Part shown: positions 17,468 to 25,459 of the stretch, one piece after another
How the letters are laid out: each line of letters opens with the position of its first letter
How positions within the stretch are numbered: position 1 is the stretch's first letter
DNA from: AC-32 sp963788215
GTDB taxonomy: Bacteria; Actinomycetota; Thermoleophilia; Gaiellales; Gaiellaceae
DNA length: 64,000 bases
Assembly (NCBI GenBank): GCA_963788215.1
Contig: CAWBFX010000010.1
Location: forward strand, 1,100,829 to 1,164,828
Direction of reading: 5' to 3'
Translations under genes and position numbers: made by a program
The notes under the pieces: model-generated
Told to the model about the DNA's origin: nothing
What the model saw: the letters and a program-made list of their open reading frames with translations, nothing else
Databases searched by the model: none

Positions 17468-18115
17468 CTAGCGCCTGCCGACGACGAGATTGACCTTGGT
17501 ACCGATCACCACCCTCTTCCTGGCGTGCGGGCTCTGGAAGAGCACTTTCCCCCTCCAGCGCGGCGTCGAGTGCTTCCGTGCGATGTGGCCGACCTTGCAG
17601 TGGCGCCGCCGGATCTTCCTCCTGGCGGCGGGGAGCGTCTGGCCCACGACCTTCGGAACCACACAGGGAGGCGGGATGAAGGGCGGCGGAGGTGGTGGCG
17701 GTGGTGGCGGCGGAGGAGGCGGTGGTGGTGGGGGAGGAGGTGGCGGCCCAACCTGGATCGTTCCCGACATTCCCGTTCCGCCGGCCGCGCCGTGGTAGAT
17801 GCAGTGATACGGAAAGGTGCCGTCAGCGGCGAACGTGTGCTCGTAGATCTGGCCCGGCGACAGAGCCCCCGAGGCGAACGAGGTCCCGTCGTCCGATGTC
17901 GCCGTGTGCACCGTGACGCCGGTGGGGTAGGTCCAGCAGACGGTCGTTCCGGGGGCGATGTTGATGACGCTCGGAGTGAAGCTGAAGTCGGTCATCGTGA
18001 CCACGATGTCCGCGGCCGGGCAGGTCGATCCGGAGCCGGGACGCGTCAGCGCGTGAGCGGACGCCGGGACGAGCGTCAGCGCCGCCAGTAACGCGAGCCA
18101 GGGCGCCTTACGCAT
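17468..18115 (-). CDS. Secreted cupredoxin with polyproline linker and PASTA domain
   Basis: 215 residues. Signal peptide 1-22 (LALLAALTLVPASAHA); cupredoxin domain ~32-125 with a complete type-1 copper set: His in GVTVHTATSD, Cys and His in FPYHCIYHG, Met in GTGMSG. A run of about 22 Pro follows (~128-150), then a C-terminal PASTA-like domain (CVVPKVVGQTLPAARRKI to TKVNLVVGRR) with a Cys pair. PASTA domains bind peptidoglycan or muropeptides, so a wall-associated blue-copper protein is inferred. Paralogue of the next gene. Confidence 0.85.
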   Translation of the reverse strand: MRKAPWLALLAALTLVPASAHALTRPGSGSTCPAADIVVTMTDFSFTPSVINIAPGTTVCWTYPTGVTVHTATSDDGTSFASGALSPGQIYEHTFAADGTFPYHCIYHGAAGGTGMSGTIQVGPPPPPPPPPPPPPPPPPPPPPPFIPPPCVVPKVVGQTLPAARRKIRRRHCKVGHIARKHSTPRWRGKVLFQSPHARKRVVIGTKVNLVVGRR

Positions 18116-18133
18116 CGGAGTGAGGGGTTCGGG

Positions 18134-18891
18134 CTAGCCCTTGCCGACGACGAGGTTGACCTTGGCGCCGTTGGCCAGGCGCCGGCCGGCGCGCGGGCTC
18201 TGGCCGATGACCTTGCCCTTCTTACGCGCGCTCGAGTGCTTCCTCGTGATCTTGCCGACCCGGCAATGGGCGTGCCTGATCCGCGTCTTCGCGGTGCCGA
18301 GCGCCTTCCCGACGACCTTCGGAACCACGCAGTGCACCGCGGGTGGGGGAGGGGGCGGCGGCGGTGGAGGCGGCGGTGGAGGCGGAGGAGGCGGAGGCGG
18401 CGGAACCGGTGGTGGAGGCGGTGGTGGAGGAGGAGGCGGTGGTGGCGGAGGAGGCGGAGGTGGGGGTGGCGGAGAGGCGGAGGCGGAGGGGGCGGCGGTG
18501 GAGGGGGCGGCGGTGGCGGCGGCCCGGTATTCACATGGACTACGCCTGTCATGGAGGCGTGATGGGAGCAGTGGTATGCGTAGTCGCCCGCGTCAGCGAA
18601 CGTGTACTCGTAGATCTGACCTGCCCCGATGTCTCCGGACGACGTGAACGTGCCGTCGTCCGACGTGACCGTGTGAAAGGTGATGCCGGTTGGATACGTC
18701 CAGCAGACGGTCGTGCCTGGGGCAACCGTCAGGTCGCTCGGCGTGAAACTGAAGTCCGCGATCGTGACCACGGTGTCCGCGGCGGGGCAGCCCCCCGTCG
18801 CGCCGCCTAGATGCGTGGTCGCGTGGCCCGCCGCAGGCACGAAGACCAGCACGGCCAGAAACGTCAGCGCTACCCAGGTTCCCCTCCCCAT
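18134..18891 (-). CDS. Second cupredoxin-polyproline-PASTA protein, frameshifted in the proline tract
   Basis: Paralogue of the neighbouring gene. Signal peptide, then a cupredoxin with the copper ligands His (GITFHTVTSD), Cys/His (YAYHCSHH) and Met (ASMTG). The reading frame passes through 16 Pro codons and then leaves the proline register at about 18474, where one missing base turns CCT-CCT-CCG into CCT-CTC-CGC. Restoring it gives continuous proline into the PASTA domain (VVPKVVGKALGTAKTRI to KVNLVVGKG). From the alternative GTG 18894 the length is 3n+2. TATCGT on the reverse strand eight bases before that GTG marks the promoter. Confidence 0.75.
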
Positions 18892-18959
18892 CACTCGTGC
18901 CTACGATAACGCGCGCGAATCAGATTTCCTAATCCGGGAGGAACGTCCGAGGCGGTGCC

Positions 18960-18965
18960 TAACCT
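18960..18965 (+). promoter_or_regulatory. -10 element of ruvCAB
   Basis: TAACCT six bases before the ruvC GTG; no Shine-Dalgarno. Probable single promoter for ruvC-ruvA-ruvB. Confidence 0.5.
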
Positions 18966-18971
18966 CACGGC

Positions 18972-19463
18972 GTGAAGGTTCTCGGCATCGACCCGGGCAC
19001 AGCAGCGTGCGGATACGGACTGGTACACGAAAAAGGCGGCCGCCTCCGGGAGGTCACCCACGGCTGGTGGAAAACCCCCGCCGGCCGGCGCCAGGAGCTT
19101 CGCCTGAGGACGCTCTTCGACGGCGTCAGCGACCTGATCGAGGAGTACGGGCCGGATGCGGTCGTCCTCGAAGAGTCGTTCGTCGGCGTCGACGCCCGCA
19201 CCGCGCTCTCCGTCGGGCAGGCGCGCGGCGCCATCCTCGTCGCGGCCGCGTCGTACGGCGTCGAGTGCGCTGAATACGCGCCCTCGCGCGTGAAGCAGGC
19301 CGTCTGCGGCTACGGCCGCGCCGAGAAGGCACAGGTGCAGCGGATGGTGACGGCAATCCTCGGGCTGCGGAAGCCGCCGAGCTCGCACCACGCTTCCGAC
19401 GCCCTGGCCGTCGCGATCTGCCACGCGCTCGCCCCGCCCCTGCTGCGGGCGGCTGCCGGGTGA
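18972..19463 (+). CDS. ruvC: Holliday junction resolvase RuvC
   Basis: 163 residues, family-typical. Acidic active-site residues are visible in KVLGIDPGTAACGYG (first Asp), AVVLEESFVG (Glu) and SSHHASDALAVAICHA (His/Asp). Cuts Holliday junctions symmetrically in concert with RuvAB. GTG 18972 places the first strand four residues in, as usual. Stop overlaps ruvA (GTGA). Confidence 0.96.
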   Translation: MKVLGIDPGTAACGYGLVHEKGGRLREVTHGWWKTPAGRRQELRLRTLFDGVSDLIEEYGPDAVVLEESFVGVDARTALSVGQARGAILVAAASYGVECAEYAPSRVKQAVCGYGRAEKAQVQRMVTAILGLRKPPSSHHASDALAVAICHALAPPLLRAAAG

Positions 19464-20014
19464 TCGCGAGGCTGCGCGGCAAGCCGGTCTCGCGCGCCGG
19501 CGAGCGGCTCGTCTTCGACGTCGGCGGCGTCGGCTATCTCGTGAACGCCACGCCGACCGCGCTGCGGCTCGCGCAGAGCGGGGGAGAGGTCTCGCTGGAG
19601 ACCTACCTGCACGTGCGCGAGGACGCGCTGCAGCTGTACGGCTTCGCGGACGGCGCCGAGCGCGAGCTGTTCGAGCACCTGCTCGCAGTGTCCGGCGTCG
19701 GCCCCAAGGTCGCGCTCGCGATCGTCTCCGGCTCGCCGCCGGCGGACCTCCGCCGCGCGATCGCGCTCGAGGACACCGCGCGCTTCGAGGCGATCCCGGG
19801 CATCGGCAAGAAGACCGCTCAGCGCGTCGTGCTCGAGCTGAAGGAGAAGCTTGGCTCAGTCGCGTCGCCCGCGGAGCACGGCCACGTCGGCGCACGCGAT
19901 GCGCTCGTCGAGCTCGGCTATTCGCCCGTGGAGGCCGAGCGCGCTCTCGCCCAGGTCGACGCCGACCTTCCGGTCGAGGAGCAGGTACGACAGGCGCTGC
20001 GGGAGGCCGCATGA
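19460..20014 (+). CDS. ruvA: Holliday junction DNA helicase subunit RuvA
   Basis: 184 residues: N-terminal OB fold (MIARLRGKPVS to YLVNATPT), two helix-hairpin-helix motifs (SGVGPKVALAIVSG and PGIGKKTAQRVVLELK), and a C-terminal domain III that binds RuvB (DALVELGYSPVEAERAL). GTG start overlaps the ruvC stop, and its stop overlaps ruvB (ATGA). Junction recognition and loading of the RuvB motor. Confidence 0.96.
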   Translation: MIARLRGKPVSRAGERLVFDVGGVGYLVNATPTALRLAQSGGEVSLETYLHVREDALQLYGFADGAERELFEHLLAVSGVGPKVALAIVSGSPPADLRRAIALEDTARFEAIPGIGKKTAQRVVLELKEKLGSVASPAEHGHVGARDALVELGYSPVEAERALAQVDADLPVEEQVRQALREAA

Positions 20015-21024
20015 CCGAGACCCAGTTCCTGGCACCGGGGGTCAAGCTCGACGAGGACGAGCTCGAGCGATCCCTGCGGCCCCGCCGGCTCGACGAGTTC
20101 GTCGGCCAGGAGCGCATCAAGGAGCAGCTGGCGATCGCGCTCGAGGCGACTCGTTCGAGGGGTGAAGCGCTCGATCACGTGCTCCTGATCGGCCCGCCCG
20201 GCCTCGGCAAGACGAGCCTCTCGTACATCATCCGCGAGGAGCTCGGCGTCGGGCTGCGCTCGGCGGCCGGCCCCGCGCTCGAGCGCAAGGGCGATGTCGC
20301 CGCGATCCTGACCGCCCTCACCGAGCGCGACATCCTCTTCATCGACGAGATCCACCGGCTGAACCGCGCCGTCGAGGAGATCCTCTACCCGGCGCTCGAG
20401 GACTTCCGCCTCGACATCATCGTCGGACAGGGGCCCGCGGCGCGCACGCTCACGCTCGACCTGCCTCCGTTCACGCTCGTAGGGGCGACCACGCGGACGG
20501 GGCTCCTGACCAGCCCCCTCCGCGACCGTTTCGGCATGACCTTCCGGCTCGAGCACTACGAGCCCGAGGAGCTCGCGCGGATCGTGCGGCGTTCCGCGCA
20601 GATCCTCGAGGTCGAGATCGACGGTGAGGCCGCCGACGAGATCGCCGGCCGCGCCCGCGGGACGCCGCGGATCGCCAACCGGATCCTCAGGCGGGTCCGC
20701 GACGTCGCCGAGGTGCGGCATCAGGGCGCGATCACCACCGCGATCGCGCGCGAGGCGCTCGACCTGCTCGAGGTCGACGGGCTCGGGCTCGAGCGGATGG
20801 ACCGCTCCCTCCTGCGGGCCGTGGTAGAGAAGTTCGACGGCGGGCCGGTCGGGCTCTCGACCCTCGCGGTCGCGCTCGGCGAGGAGCCGGACACGATCGA
20901 GGACGTCTACGAGCCGTACCTGTTGCAGCTCGGCTTCCTGCAGCGCACGCCGCGTGGCCGCATCGTGACGAAGCTCGGCCGCGCCCACGTCGGCGCGGCC
21001 GCCGGCGACACCAGCCTCTTCTAG
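20011..21024 (+). CDS. ruvB: Holliday junction branch-migration ATPase RuvB
   Basis: 337-residue AAA+ motor. Begins with the conserved RPRRLDEFVGQERIKEQL; Walker A GPPGLGKTSL; Walker B ILFIDEIHRL; sensor GATTRTG with the arginine finger region LTSPLRDRFG; C-terminal winged helix EPYLLQLGFLQRTPRGR. Complete and of normal length. Third gene of the ruv operon, translationally coupled to ruvA. Confidence 0.97.
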   Translation: MTETQFLAPGVKLDEDELERSLRPRRLDEFVGQERIKEQLAIALEATRSRGEALDHVLLIGPPGLGKTSLSYIIREELGVGLRSAAGPALERKGDVAAILTALTERDILFIDEIHRLNRAVEEILYPALEDFRLDIIVGQGPAARTLTLDLPPFTLVGATTRTGLLTSPLRDRFGMTFRLEHYEPEELARIVRRSAQILEVEIDGEAADEIAGRARGTPRIANRILRRVRDVAEVRHQGAITTAIAREALDLLEVDGLGLERMDRSLLRAVVEKFDGGPVGLSTLAVALGEEPDTIEDVYEPYLLQLGFLQRTPRGRIVTKLGRAHVGAAAGDTSLF

Positions 21025-21332
21025 TGTCCGAGCTCTGGCTGCCGGGCATGTCCGGGCCGCTCGACGAGCTCGTGCAACGCATTCACCTGCGCATCGAGGC
21101 GTTCGCCGCCGAGCACGGCGCCGCGCCGCGAGTCGACGTCGACCTCCACGACGGCAGCACCGTCACCGTCCGGACGCTCTCGGCCGAGCCGGGATTCGGT
21201 TTCGTCACGCTCTGCCCGCATGTGGAGGACGGCGCCGAGGAGTGGATCGTCCCCGTCGGCGCCGTCTCCCGCATCCGGCTGCAGCGCGCGGAGGAAGAGG
21301 AGCCGTTCGGCTTCTCCCTCCCGGAGCGCTAG
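21024..21332 (+). CDS. Small conserved-looking protein downstream of ruvB
   Basis: 102 residues starting at a GTG that shares its G with the ruvB TAG, so probably cotranscribed. Short helix (LVQRIHLRIEAFAAEHG) followed by strands (VDVDLHDGSTVTVRTLS, GFGFVTLCPHVED, WIVPVGAVSRIRLQ), a layout like a small beta-barrel or SH3-like module. No catalytic motif. I do not recognise the family. Confidence 0.65.
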   Translation: MSELWLPGMSGPLDELVQRIHLRIEAFAAEHGAAPRVDVDLHDGSTVTVRTLSAEPGFGFVTLCPHVEDGAEEWIVPVGAVSRIRLQRAEEEEPFGFSLPER

Positions 21333-21402
21333 GTCCCTACGACGCCACGCCGACGATCGGCCGAGCACGAGCGGTAATCAGCGGCCGAGCGAAAGCCCTA
21401 GA

Positions 21403-21444
21403 CGCTGAACTGCAGCTCGTGCCAGGAGGGCGTCGGCCCGGAGG
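21403..21444 (-). pseudogene. Gene-tail fragment related to the 24658-25113 protein
   Basis: The reverse strand reads PTPSWHELQFSV then TAG. The same residues PTPSWHELQF followed by RR and a stop end the protein at 24658-25113, and the DNA of the two tails is nearly identical over about 30 bp. No upstream part of the gene is present here; the fragment is wedged between the ruvB partner and the beta-propeller gene. It looks like a relic of duplication or recombination. Confidence 0.5.
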
Positions 21445-22368
21445 TCAGCCGATGTGGATCCGGTACACGTCGGTGCCGCCGAAGCTCGGCACCCAGATGT
21501 CGCCGAAAGCGTTCGCCGCCGGAAATGGCTTCGAGCCAACCGGGATCGTTCCGATCACGGTGTTCGTCGCAGGGTCGATTCGCGAGACGGCGTCGTCGCC
21601 GACGTTAGGCACGAATACGGTGCCGTCGTCGGCCACGGCCGGGTTCTCTGGCTGATTGCCGACGTGAATCGTCGCGACCACCTTGCGAGTGCGCGGGTCG
21701 ATCCGCGAGACGGTGTTGGAGAGACGGTTCGCGACCCAGATCGTCCGGGCCGAGGCGGCAAGCCCGCGCGGGCCGCTGCCGACGCGGATCGCCCGGACCT
21801 TGTTCGTCCGTGCGTCGATCCGGTAGATGCTGTGGCCGAACTGGCTCCCGACCCAGACCGCGCCGGCCGCGTAGCGTAGGTTGGCAGGCCCGACGCCGCG
21901 CGCGATCCGGATGCGTCGCCTCACTTTGTTCAGCTTCGGGTTGATCCGCACGACGTAGCCGAGGTTCGTCTCGGTCGCCCAGACCGAGCCGGCGCCGTAG
22001 GCAACGTCCCAGATCTGGTCCGGCAGGTGGATCCGCTTCACGACCTTGAGCGTCGCCGGGTTGATGCGGATGACCGATTCCGTGCCGTAGCCGTCGACCC
22101 AGACCGACCCCGAGCCGATCGCCACGCCGCACGGCCCGCGGCCGACCGAAATCCTGGCGTCGACGGCGTTCGTCGCGGGATCGATCCTCACGACCGTCCC
22201 GTCGCCCCCGACGCCCACCCAGACGTGACCGAATCCGCCGATCTCGGAGCACGGCCCGGTGCCGGTCACGATCCGCGCGACGACGGTGGGACTGCCGCTC
22301 GCGCCGGCCGCGACCGCGACGCCTGCGAGCCCGAGAACAAGGCCGGTGAGGGTGACGACGCGCCGCAT
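21445..22368 (-). CDS. Secreted YVTN/NHL-type beta-propeller protein
   Basis: 307 residues. An N-terminal signal (TLTGLVLGLAGVAVAAGASG) is followed by six to seven ~42-residue repeats of the form (G)VWV..G..S.V.RIDP.T.KVV..I.VG..P, for example VWVGVGGDGTVVRIDPATN and IWVANRLSNTVSRIDPRT. This is the virginiamycin-B-lyase/YVTN-like propeller, but no lyase catalytic His-Glu pair stands out, so a binding or scaffold role is safer. ATG 22368 is supported by TACCTT seven bases upstream on the same strand. Confidence 0.82.
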   Translation of the reverse strand: MRRVVTLTGLVLGLAGVAVAAGASGSPTVVARIVTGTGPCSEIGGFGHVWVGVGGDGTVVRIDPATNAVDARISVGRGPCGVAIGSGSVWVDGYGTESVIRINPATLKVVKRIHLPDQIWDVAYGAGSVWATETNLGYVVRINPKLNKVRRRIRIARGVGPANLRYAAGAVWVGSQFGHSIYRIDARTNKVRAIRVGSGPRGLAASARTIWVANRLSNTVSRIDPRTRKVVATIHVGNQPENPAVADDGTVFVPNVGDDAVSRIDPATNTVIGTIPVGSKPFPAANAFGDIWVPSFGGTDVYRIHIG

Positions 22369-22417
22369 GGCGACCAAGGTAGAGACCGGACTGGTCATTG
22401 TTAAGGTCCACTTCGAT

Positions 22418-23860
22418 GTGAATTTCATAGACCACTCGACCCGACGCGCGAAGGCGCCCGAATTGCTCGTGACGCTCGAACGCCGGAGTGGCCGAGGCTC
22501 GCTCTCGGCGCAGCTCGAACACCAGCTACGCGACGCCGTCCGCGCCGGTCGGTTGCGGCCCGGGACGCCGCTGCCGTCGACGCGTGCGCTTGCGGCGGAG
22601 CTCGGCATCTCGCGCGGTCTCGTGGTTGCTGCGTACGCCCAGCTCGGCGCAGAGGGTTATCTCCAGCTCCGGCCTAATGCGCCGCCGCTCGTCAGCGAAG
22701 CGATCGGCGCGCAGGCTTCGCCGCGCACGATCGCGGCCGACCCCCTCTGGCGCTACAACCTCAGGCCGGACCTCCCGGACTACGGGGCGTTCCCGCGAGA
22801 CGAATGGCTGAAGTCGTATCGCGCTGCGCTGAAGCGCGCTCCGGACAGCGAGCTCGGCTACGGCGACGTCCGCGGAGTGACGGCGCTGCGGGAGGAGCTC
22901 GTCTCCTATCTCGGTCGTGTTCGCGGAGTCGTCGGCGACCCGGAGCACACCTTCGTTTGCGGTGGCTTCGCCCAGGCGACCGGGCTTCTCGGCGGCGTGC
23001 TGACCAGGACGGGGCGGCCACGCATCGGCGTCGAGGACCCGAGCCACGCAGTCGTCCGCGGCGTCGTCGCCCGCAGCGGGCTGGAGCCGGTGCCGATCCC
23101 GGTCGACGAGGAGGGGGTCGACGTGGATGCGCTCGAACGCGCCGCGCCCGATGCGATGCTCGTCACTCCGGCGCACCAGTTCCCCACCGGTGCTGTGCTC
23201 ACGGCCGAACGGCGTGCCCGGTTGCTCGCGTGGGCCGAGAGCGCCGATGCGCTGATCGTCGAGGACGACTACGACGCCGAGTTCCGTTACGACCGGCCGC
23301 CGGTCGGATCGCTGCAAGGGTTGGCGCCCGACCGCGTCGTCTACTGCGGGTCGGCCAGCAAGACGCTCGCGCCCACGCTGCGCCTCGGCTGGATCGTCGT
23401 TCCGCCCAGGCTCGTCCACGAGCTCGTCGACCAGGTGCTCTACACGACGATCGCCCCTCCGCGCCTCGAGCAGCTCGCCTTCGCCGACTTTCTCGCCCGC
23501 GGGGAGCTCGATCGCCATCTCCGCAGGATGCGTCTCCGCTATCGCCGTCGCCGCGACGTGCTCGTGCGCGGTCTCGCGCGGGAGCTTCCCGAGGTCGAGG
23601 TACGCGGCGCCGCGGCCGGGTTGTACGTCGCGGCCGTGCTCCCGCCCGGGTCGGACGAACGGCGAGTGCTCGAGGAGGCGCGCCGGAGAGGGATCGGCGT
23701 CTACGGGCTGAGCCAGCATTCCGTGCGCACCCCTCGCGAGCCGACGCTGCTGCTCGGGTATGCGGTTCCGAGCGAGGCGGCGATCCGCGCGGCGGTGCGC
23801 GCGCTGGCCGAGGCGGTCGAGGCCGCCGCCGCGGACGACGGCCCCGGCAGTCAGTCCTAG
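22418..23860 (+). CDS. MocR-family regulator (GntR HTH + aminotransferase-like domain)
   Basis: About 480 residues: GntR winged helix (~35-100; SAQLEHQLRDAVRAGRLRPG, LPSTRALAAELGISRG) fused to a PLP-binding fold-type-I domain with EDDYDAEFRYDR and the PLP Lys in YCGSASKTLAPTLRLGW. MocR proteins sense PLP or amino compounds; PdxR is the member controlling PLP synthesis. Because pdxS/pdxT lie within 11 kb, PdxR is a candidate role, but there is no adjacency. Start uncertain: GTG 22418 follows TAAGGT by 10 nt; TTG 22463 and GTG 22469 are alternatives. Divergent from the propeller gene. Confidence 0.85.
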   Translation: MNFIDHSTRRAKAPELLVTLERRSGRGSLSAQLEHQLRDAVRAGRLRPGTPLPSTRALAAELGISRGLVVAAYAQLGAEGYLQLRPNAPPLVSEAIGAQASPRTIAADPLWRYNLRPDLPDYGAFPRDEWLKSYRAALKRAPDSELGYGDVRGVTALREELVSYLGRVRGVVGDPEHTFVCGGFAQATGLLGGVLTRTGRPRIGVEDPSHAVVRGVVARSGLEPVPIPVDEEGVDVDALERAAPDAMLVTPAHQFPTGAVLTAERRARLLAWAESADALIVEDDYDAEFRYDRPPVGSLQGLAPDRVVYCGSASKTLAPTLRLGWIVVPPRLVHELVDQVLYTTIAPPRLEQLAFADFLARGELDRHLRRMRLRYRRRRDVLVRGLARELPEVEVRGAAAGLYVAAVLPPGSDERRVLEEARRRGIGVYGLSQHSVRTPREPTLLLGYAVPSEAAIRAAVRALAEAVEAAAADDGPGSQS

Positions 23861-24307
23861 GCGTTCGCGGCAGCGACGAACGGCGCGAGCACGACGTCCC
23901 AGCCGCTCTCGTAGCCTGCGCGAGCCTCGGCAGCCTCGTCGCCGTAGCGCTCCCAGCCGCGATGCTCGAGCTCGACCCGCGTCCCGTCGCCCTCCGGCAG
24001 GAAACGCACCTCGAGCTCGAGTCGACGGCTGGCCGTGCGACACGTGCCAGTCGACGACGAACCGCGAGGGCGGCTCCCACGCGAGCACCGTCGCCCACTC
24101 GTGCTCCTTGCCGTCCGGGCCGACCTCGTAGACGCGGCCGCCGACGCCCGGCTCGAACGTGGCCGACTCGGGCCGCCTCGAGAGCGAATGGGAGGCGAAC
24201 GGCCACCAGTCGTAGATCCGTGCCGTGAACGTCTCGAAGGCGTGCTCCGGGGAGCAGGCGACGACGACGCTCTTGCGGACGGTCAGGTCTTGCGCTTGTG
24301 TGCTCAT
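23857..24307 (-). CDS. SRPBCC (AHSA1-like) protein, one-base frameshift
   Basis: About 150 residues of the Activator-of-Hsp90-ATPase-homologue/START-like family: FETFTARIYDWWP, PGVGGRVYEVGPDGKEHEW and VLAWEPPSRFVVDWHVS in the first frame; LELEVRFLPEGDGT, VELEHRGWERYGDEA and SGWDVVLAPFV in the next. The frame changes at about 24020-24045; length is 3n+1. The start overlaps the ArsR gene stop (ATGA), the standard ArsR-SRPBCC operon. The family binds small hydrophobic ligands; ligand unknown. Tail overlaps the MocR stop by 3 nt. Confidence 0.8.
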
Positions 24308-24618
24308 GACGCCCTCCTCTCGCGCTCGGCCTCTTCCTTGAAGGCGGCCAGCGCCTGTGTCCAGTACTCCTCCACGTAGCGGCGCAGCTCTCCGAGCCCG
24401 TTCGGGTCGAGCCGGTAGAGCCTTCTGGTTCCGTTCCGCCGCTCGGTGACCAGCCCCGCCTCTTTCAGGACGCGCAGGTGCTGCGAGACCGCCGGCCGGC
24501 TGACCGGCAGCTCCGCCGCGATCTCGCCGACCGAGCGAGAGCCCGAGCGAAGCTGCTCGAAGATCGCCCGCCGGGTCGGATCACCCAGTGCGTCCATCGG
24601 AGTACGGTAAGTAGTCAC
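24304..24618 (-). CDS. ArsR-family winged-helix regulator
   Basis: 104 residues with GDPTRRAIFEQLRSG and the HTH ELPVSRPAVSQHLRVLKEAGLV. No metal-binding Cys pair (ELCVC-type) is present, so this is the SRPBCC-linked, non-metal subgroup. GTG 24618 is placed about 8 nt after CATACT, which itself sits 18 nt from TTGACA, and it would be leaderless; ATG 24597 is an alternative start inside the gene. Autoregulation through the palindrome at 24603-24641 is likely. Confidence 0.88.
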   Translation of the reverse strand: MTTYRTPMDALGDPTRRAIFEQLRSGSRSVGEIAAELPVSRPAVSQHLRVLKEAGLVTERRNGTRRLYRLDPNGLGELRRYVEEYWTQALAAFKEEAERERRAS

Positions 24619-24641
24619 TTACCGTAAGTATGAACTTACCG
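24603..24641. promoter_or_regulatory. ArsR operator: palindrome plus adjacent half-site
   Basis: Perfect 10-bp inverted repeat TACGGTAAGT (24603-24612) and ACTTACCGTA (24617-24626) around AGTC, followed by a further ACTTACCG half-site at 24634-24641 that pairs imperfectly with CGTAAGT at 24623-24629. It overlaps the -10 and start of the ArsR gene, the expected position for autorepression. Confidence 0.75.
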
Positions 24642-24656
24642 ATACTGTCTTGTCAA
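24627..24656 (-). promoter_or_regulatory. Promoter of arsR-SRPBCC operon
   Basis: Reverse strand: -35 TTGACA (24656-24651), 18-nt spacer, -10 CATACT (24632-24627). The best sigma-70-like promoter in the window; the operator palindrome overlaps its downstream half. Confidence 0.65.
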
Positions 24657-24657
24657 C

Positions 24658-25113
24658 TCAGCGCCTGAACTGGAGCTCGTGCCAGGAGGGCGTCGGCGCG
24701 AGCTCGAGTAGCGCACGCTCGCCGCCGGGCTCGAGGTAGGCGAACTCCGCGGCATCCTCGTCCCAGGTGACGTCGAGCCGGCCGTCCTTGACGCGATGGT
24801 CGAGCCAGGCGCCGCGGAAGACGAGCTTCCGCAGCCAGTAGACGAGCGATTCCCCGTCGACCAGCGAGAGGCGCTCCCAGTGGCGAACGAGGTAGCGGCC
24901 GAGCTCGCTCCGCGGCTCCTCGATCAGGCCGTCCGCGGTCAGCTCGACGAGGTCTTCGGTCTCGTCGTCGTCCAGCTCGTTGTCCTCGACGAGCCCGAGC
25001 CGGAAGGCCGCGGCGGACACGCGTTGCGAGAAGTCGGCGGCGTTGAAGCTGAAGCGAAGACGGAGGAATTCGACGACGACGTCGTCGCCGGACGAATAGC
25101 TCTCTGCGTCCAC
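24658..25113 (-). CDS. Uncharacterised acidic protein
   Basis: 151 residues, acidic (ELDDDETEDLVELT), no signal or membrane segment. Mixed alpha/beta: helix (NAADFSQRVSAAAFRLGL), then RYLVRHWERLSLVDGESLVYWLRK, ending GERALLELAPTPSWHELQFRR. Trp-rich C-terminus. GTG 25113 is supported by TATTCT six bases upstream. Its last ten residues recur as a fragment at 21403-21444. No family recognised. Confidence 0.6.
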   Translation of the reverse strand: MDAESYSSGDDVVVEFLRLRFSFNAADFSQRVSAAAFRLGLVEDNELDDDETEDLVELTADGLIEEPRSELGRYLVRHWERLSLVDGESLVYWLRKLVFRGAWLDHRVKDGRLDVTWDEDAAEFAYLEPGGERALLELAPTPSWHELQFRR

Positions 25114-25119
25114 GCCAAG

Positions 25120-25141
25120 AGAATAGCCCGCTGCCTAGACT
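25120..25141. promoter_or_regulatory. Divergent -10 elements for 24658-25113 and 25148-25357
   Basis: Reverse-strand TATTCT (25125-25120) precedes GTG 25113 by six bases; forward TAGACT (25136-25141) precedes GTG 25148 by six bases. Both genes would produce leaderless transcripts from a 34-bp intergenic region. Confidence 0.55.
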
Positions 25142-25147
25142 GACTCC

Positions 25148-25357
25148 GTGCGGGCTTGGGAGCATCTGGCGTTGCTCGCCCCCGCGATCGTGCTCGCGCT
25201 GGGCGCACTCGCAGGTCTCGTTCTGATCTGGTCGCGGGTGGGCTGGGAATCGCTGCAGCGCCGCGACCATCCCTGGCGCGTGCTCGCGATCGGCCTCGGG
25301 TTCATCGCGCTGATCTTCGTTCTCTCGGCGCTCGGGCTGAGGCTTCCGCGCGAATAG
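25148..25357 (+). CDS. Small two-helix membrane protein
   Basis: 69 residues with two hydrophobic helices (LALLAPAIVLALGALAGLVL and VLAIGLGFIALIFVLSALGL) joined by a charged loop RVGWESLQRRDHPWR. GTG start six bases after TAGACT. Function unknown. Confidence 0.6.
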   Translation: MRAWEHLALLAPAIVLALGALAGLVLIWSRVGWESLQRRDHPWRVLAIGLGFIALIFVLSALGLRLPRE

Positions 25358-25459
25358 CGGCTCGTTGCATTGACGCGCCCGACGTGCTAACAACTCCGTA
25401 GAAGCAAGAACCGAGCGGCCCGTGCCGGGCTCCTCATCAAATCGACTGCGGCTGATCAG

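Noticed and set aside
18340..18530. GGN-rich tract that might be read as a repeat array or CRISPR
   Set aside because: It is the polyproline codon run (CCN on the reverse strand) linking two domains; there is no repeat/spacer structure.
22526..24307. 593-codon reverse reading beginning as the SRPBCC protein
   Set aside because: After the first ~75 residues it enters antisense of the MocR gene. The true continuation is in the next frame to 23857, so this is a frameshift artefact.
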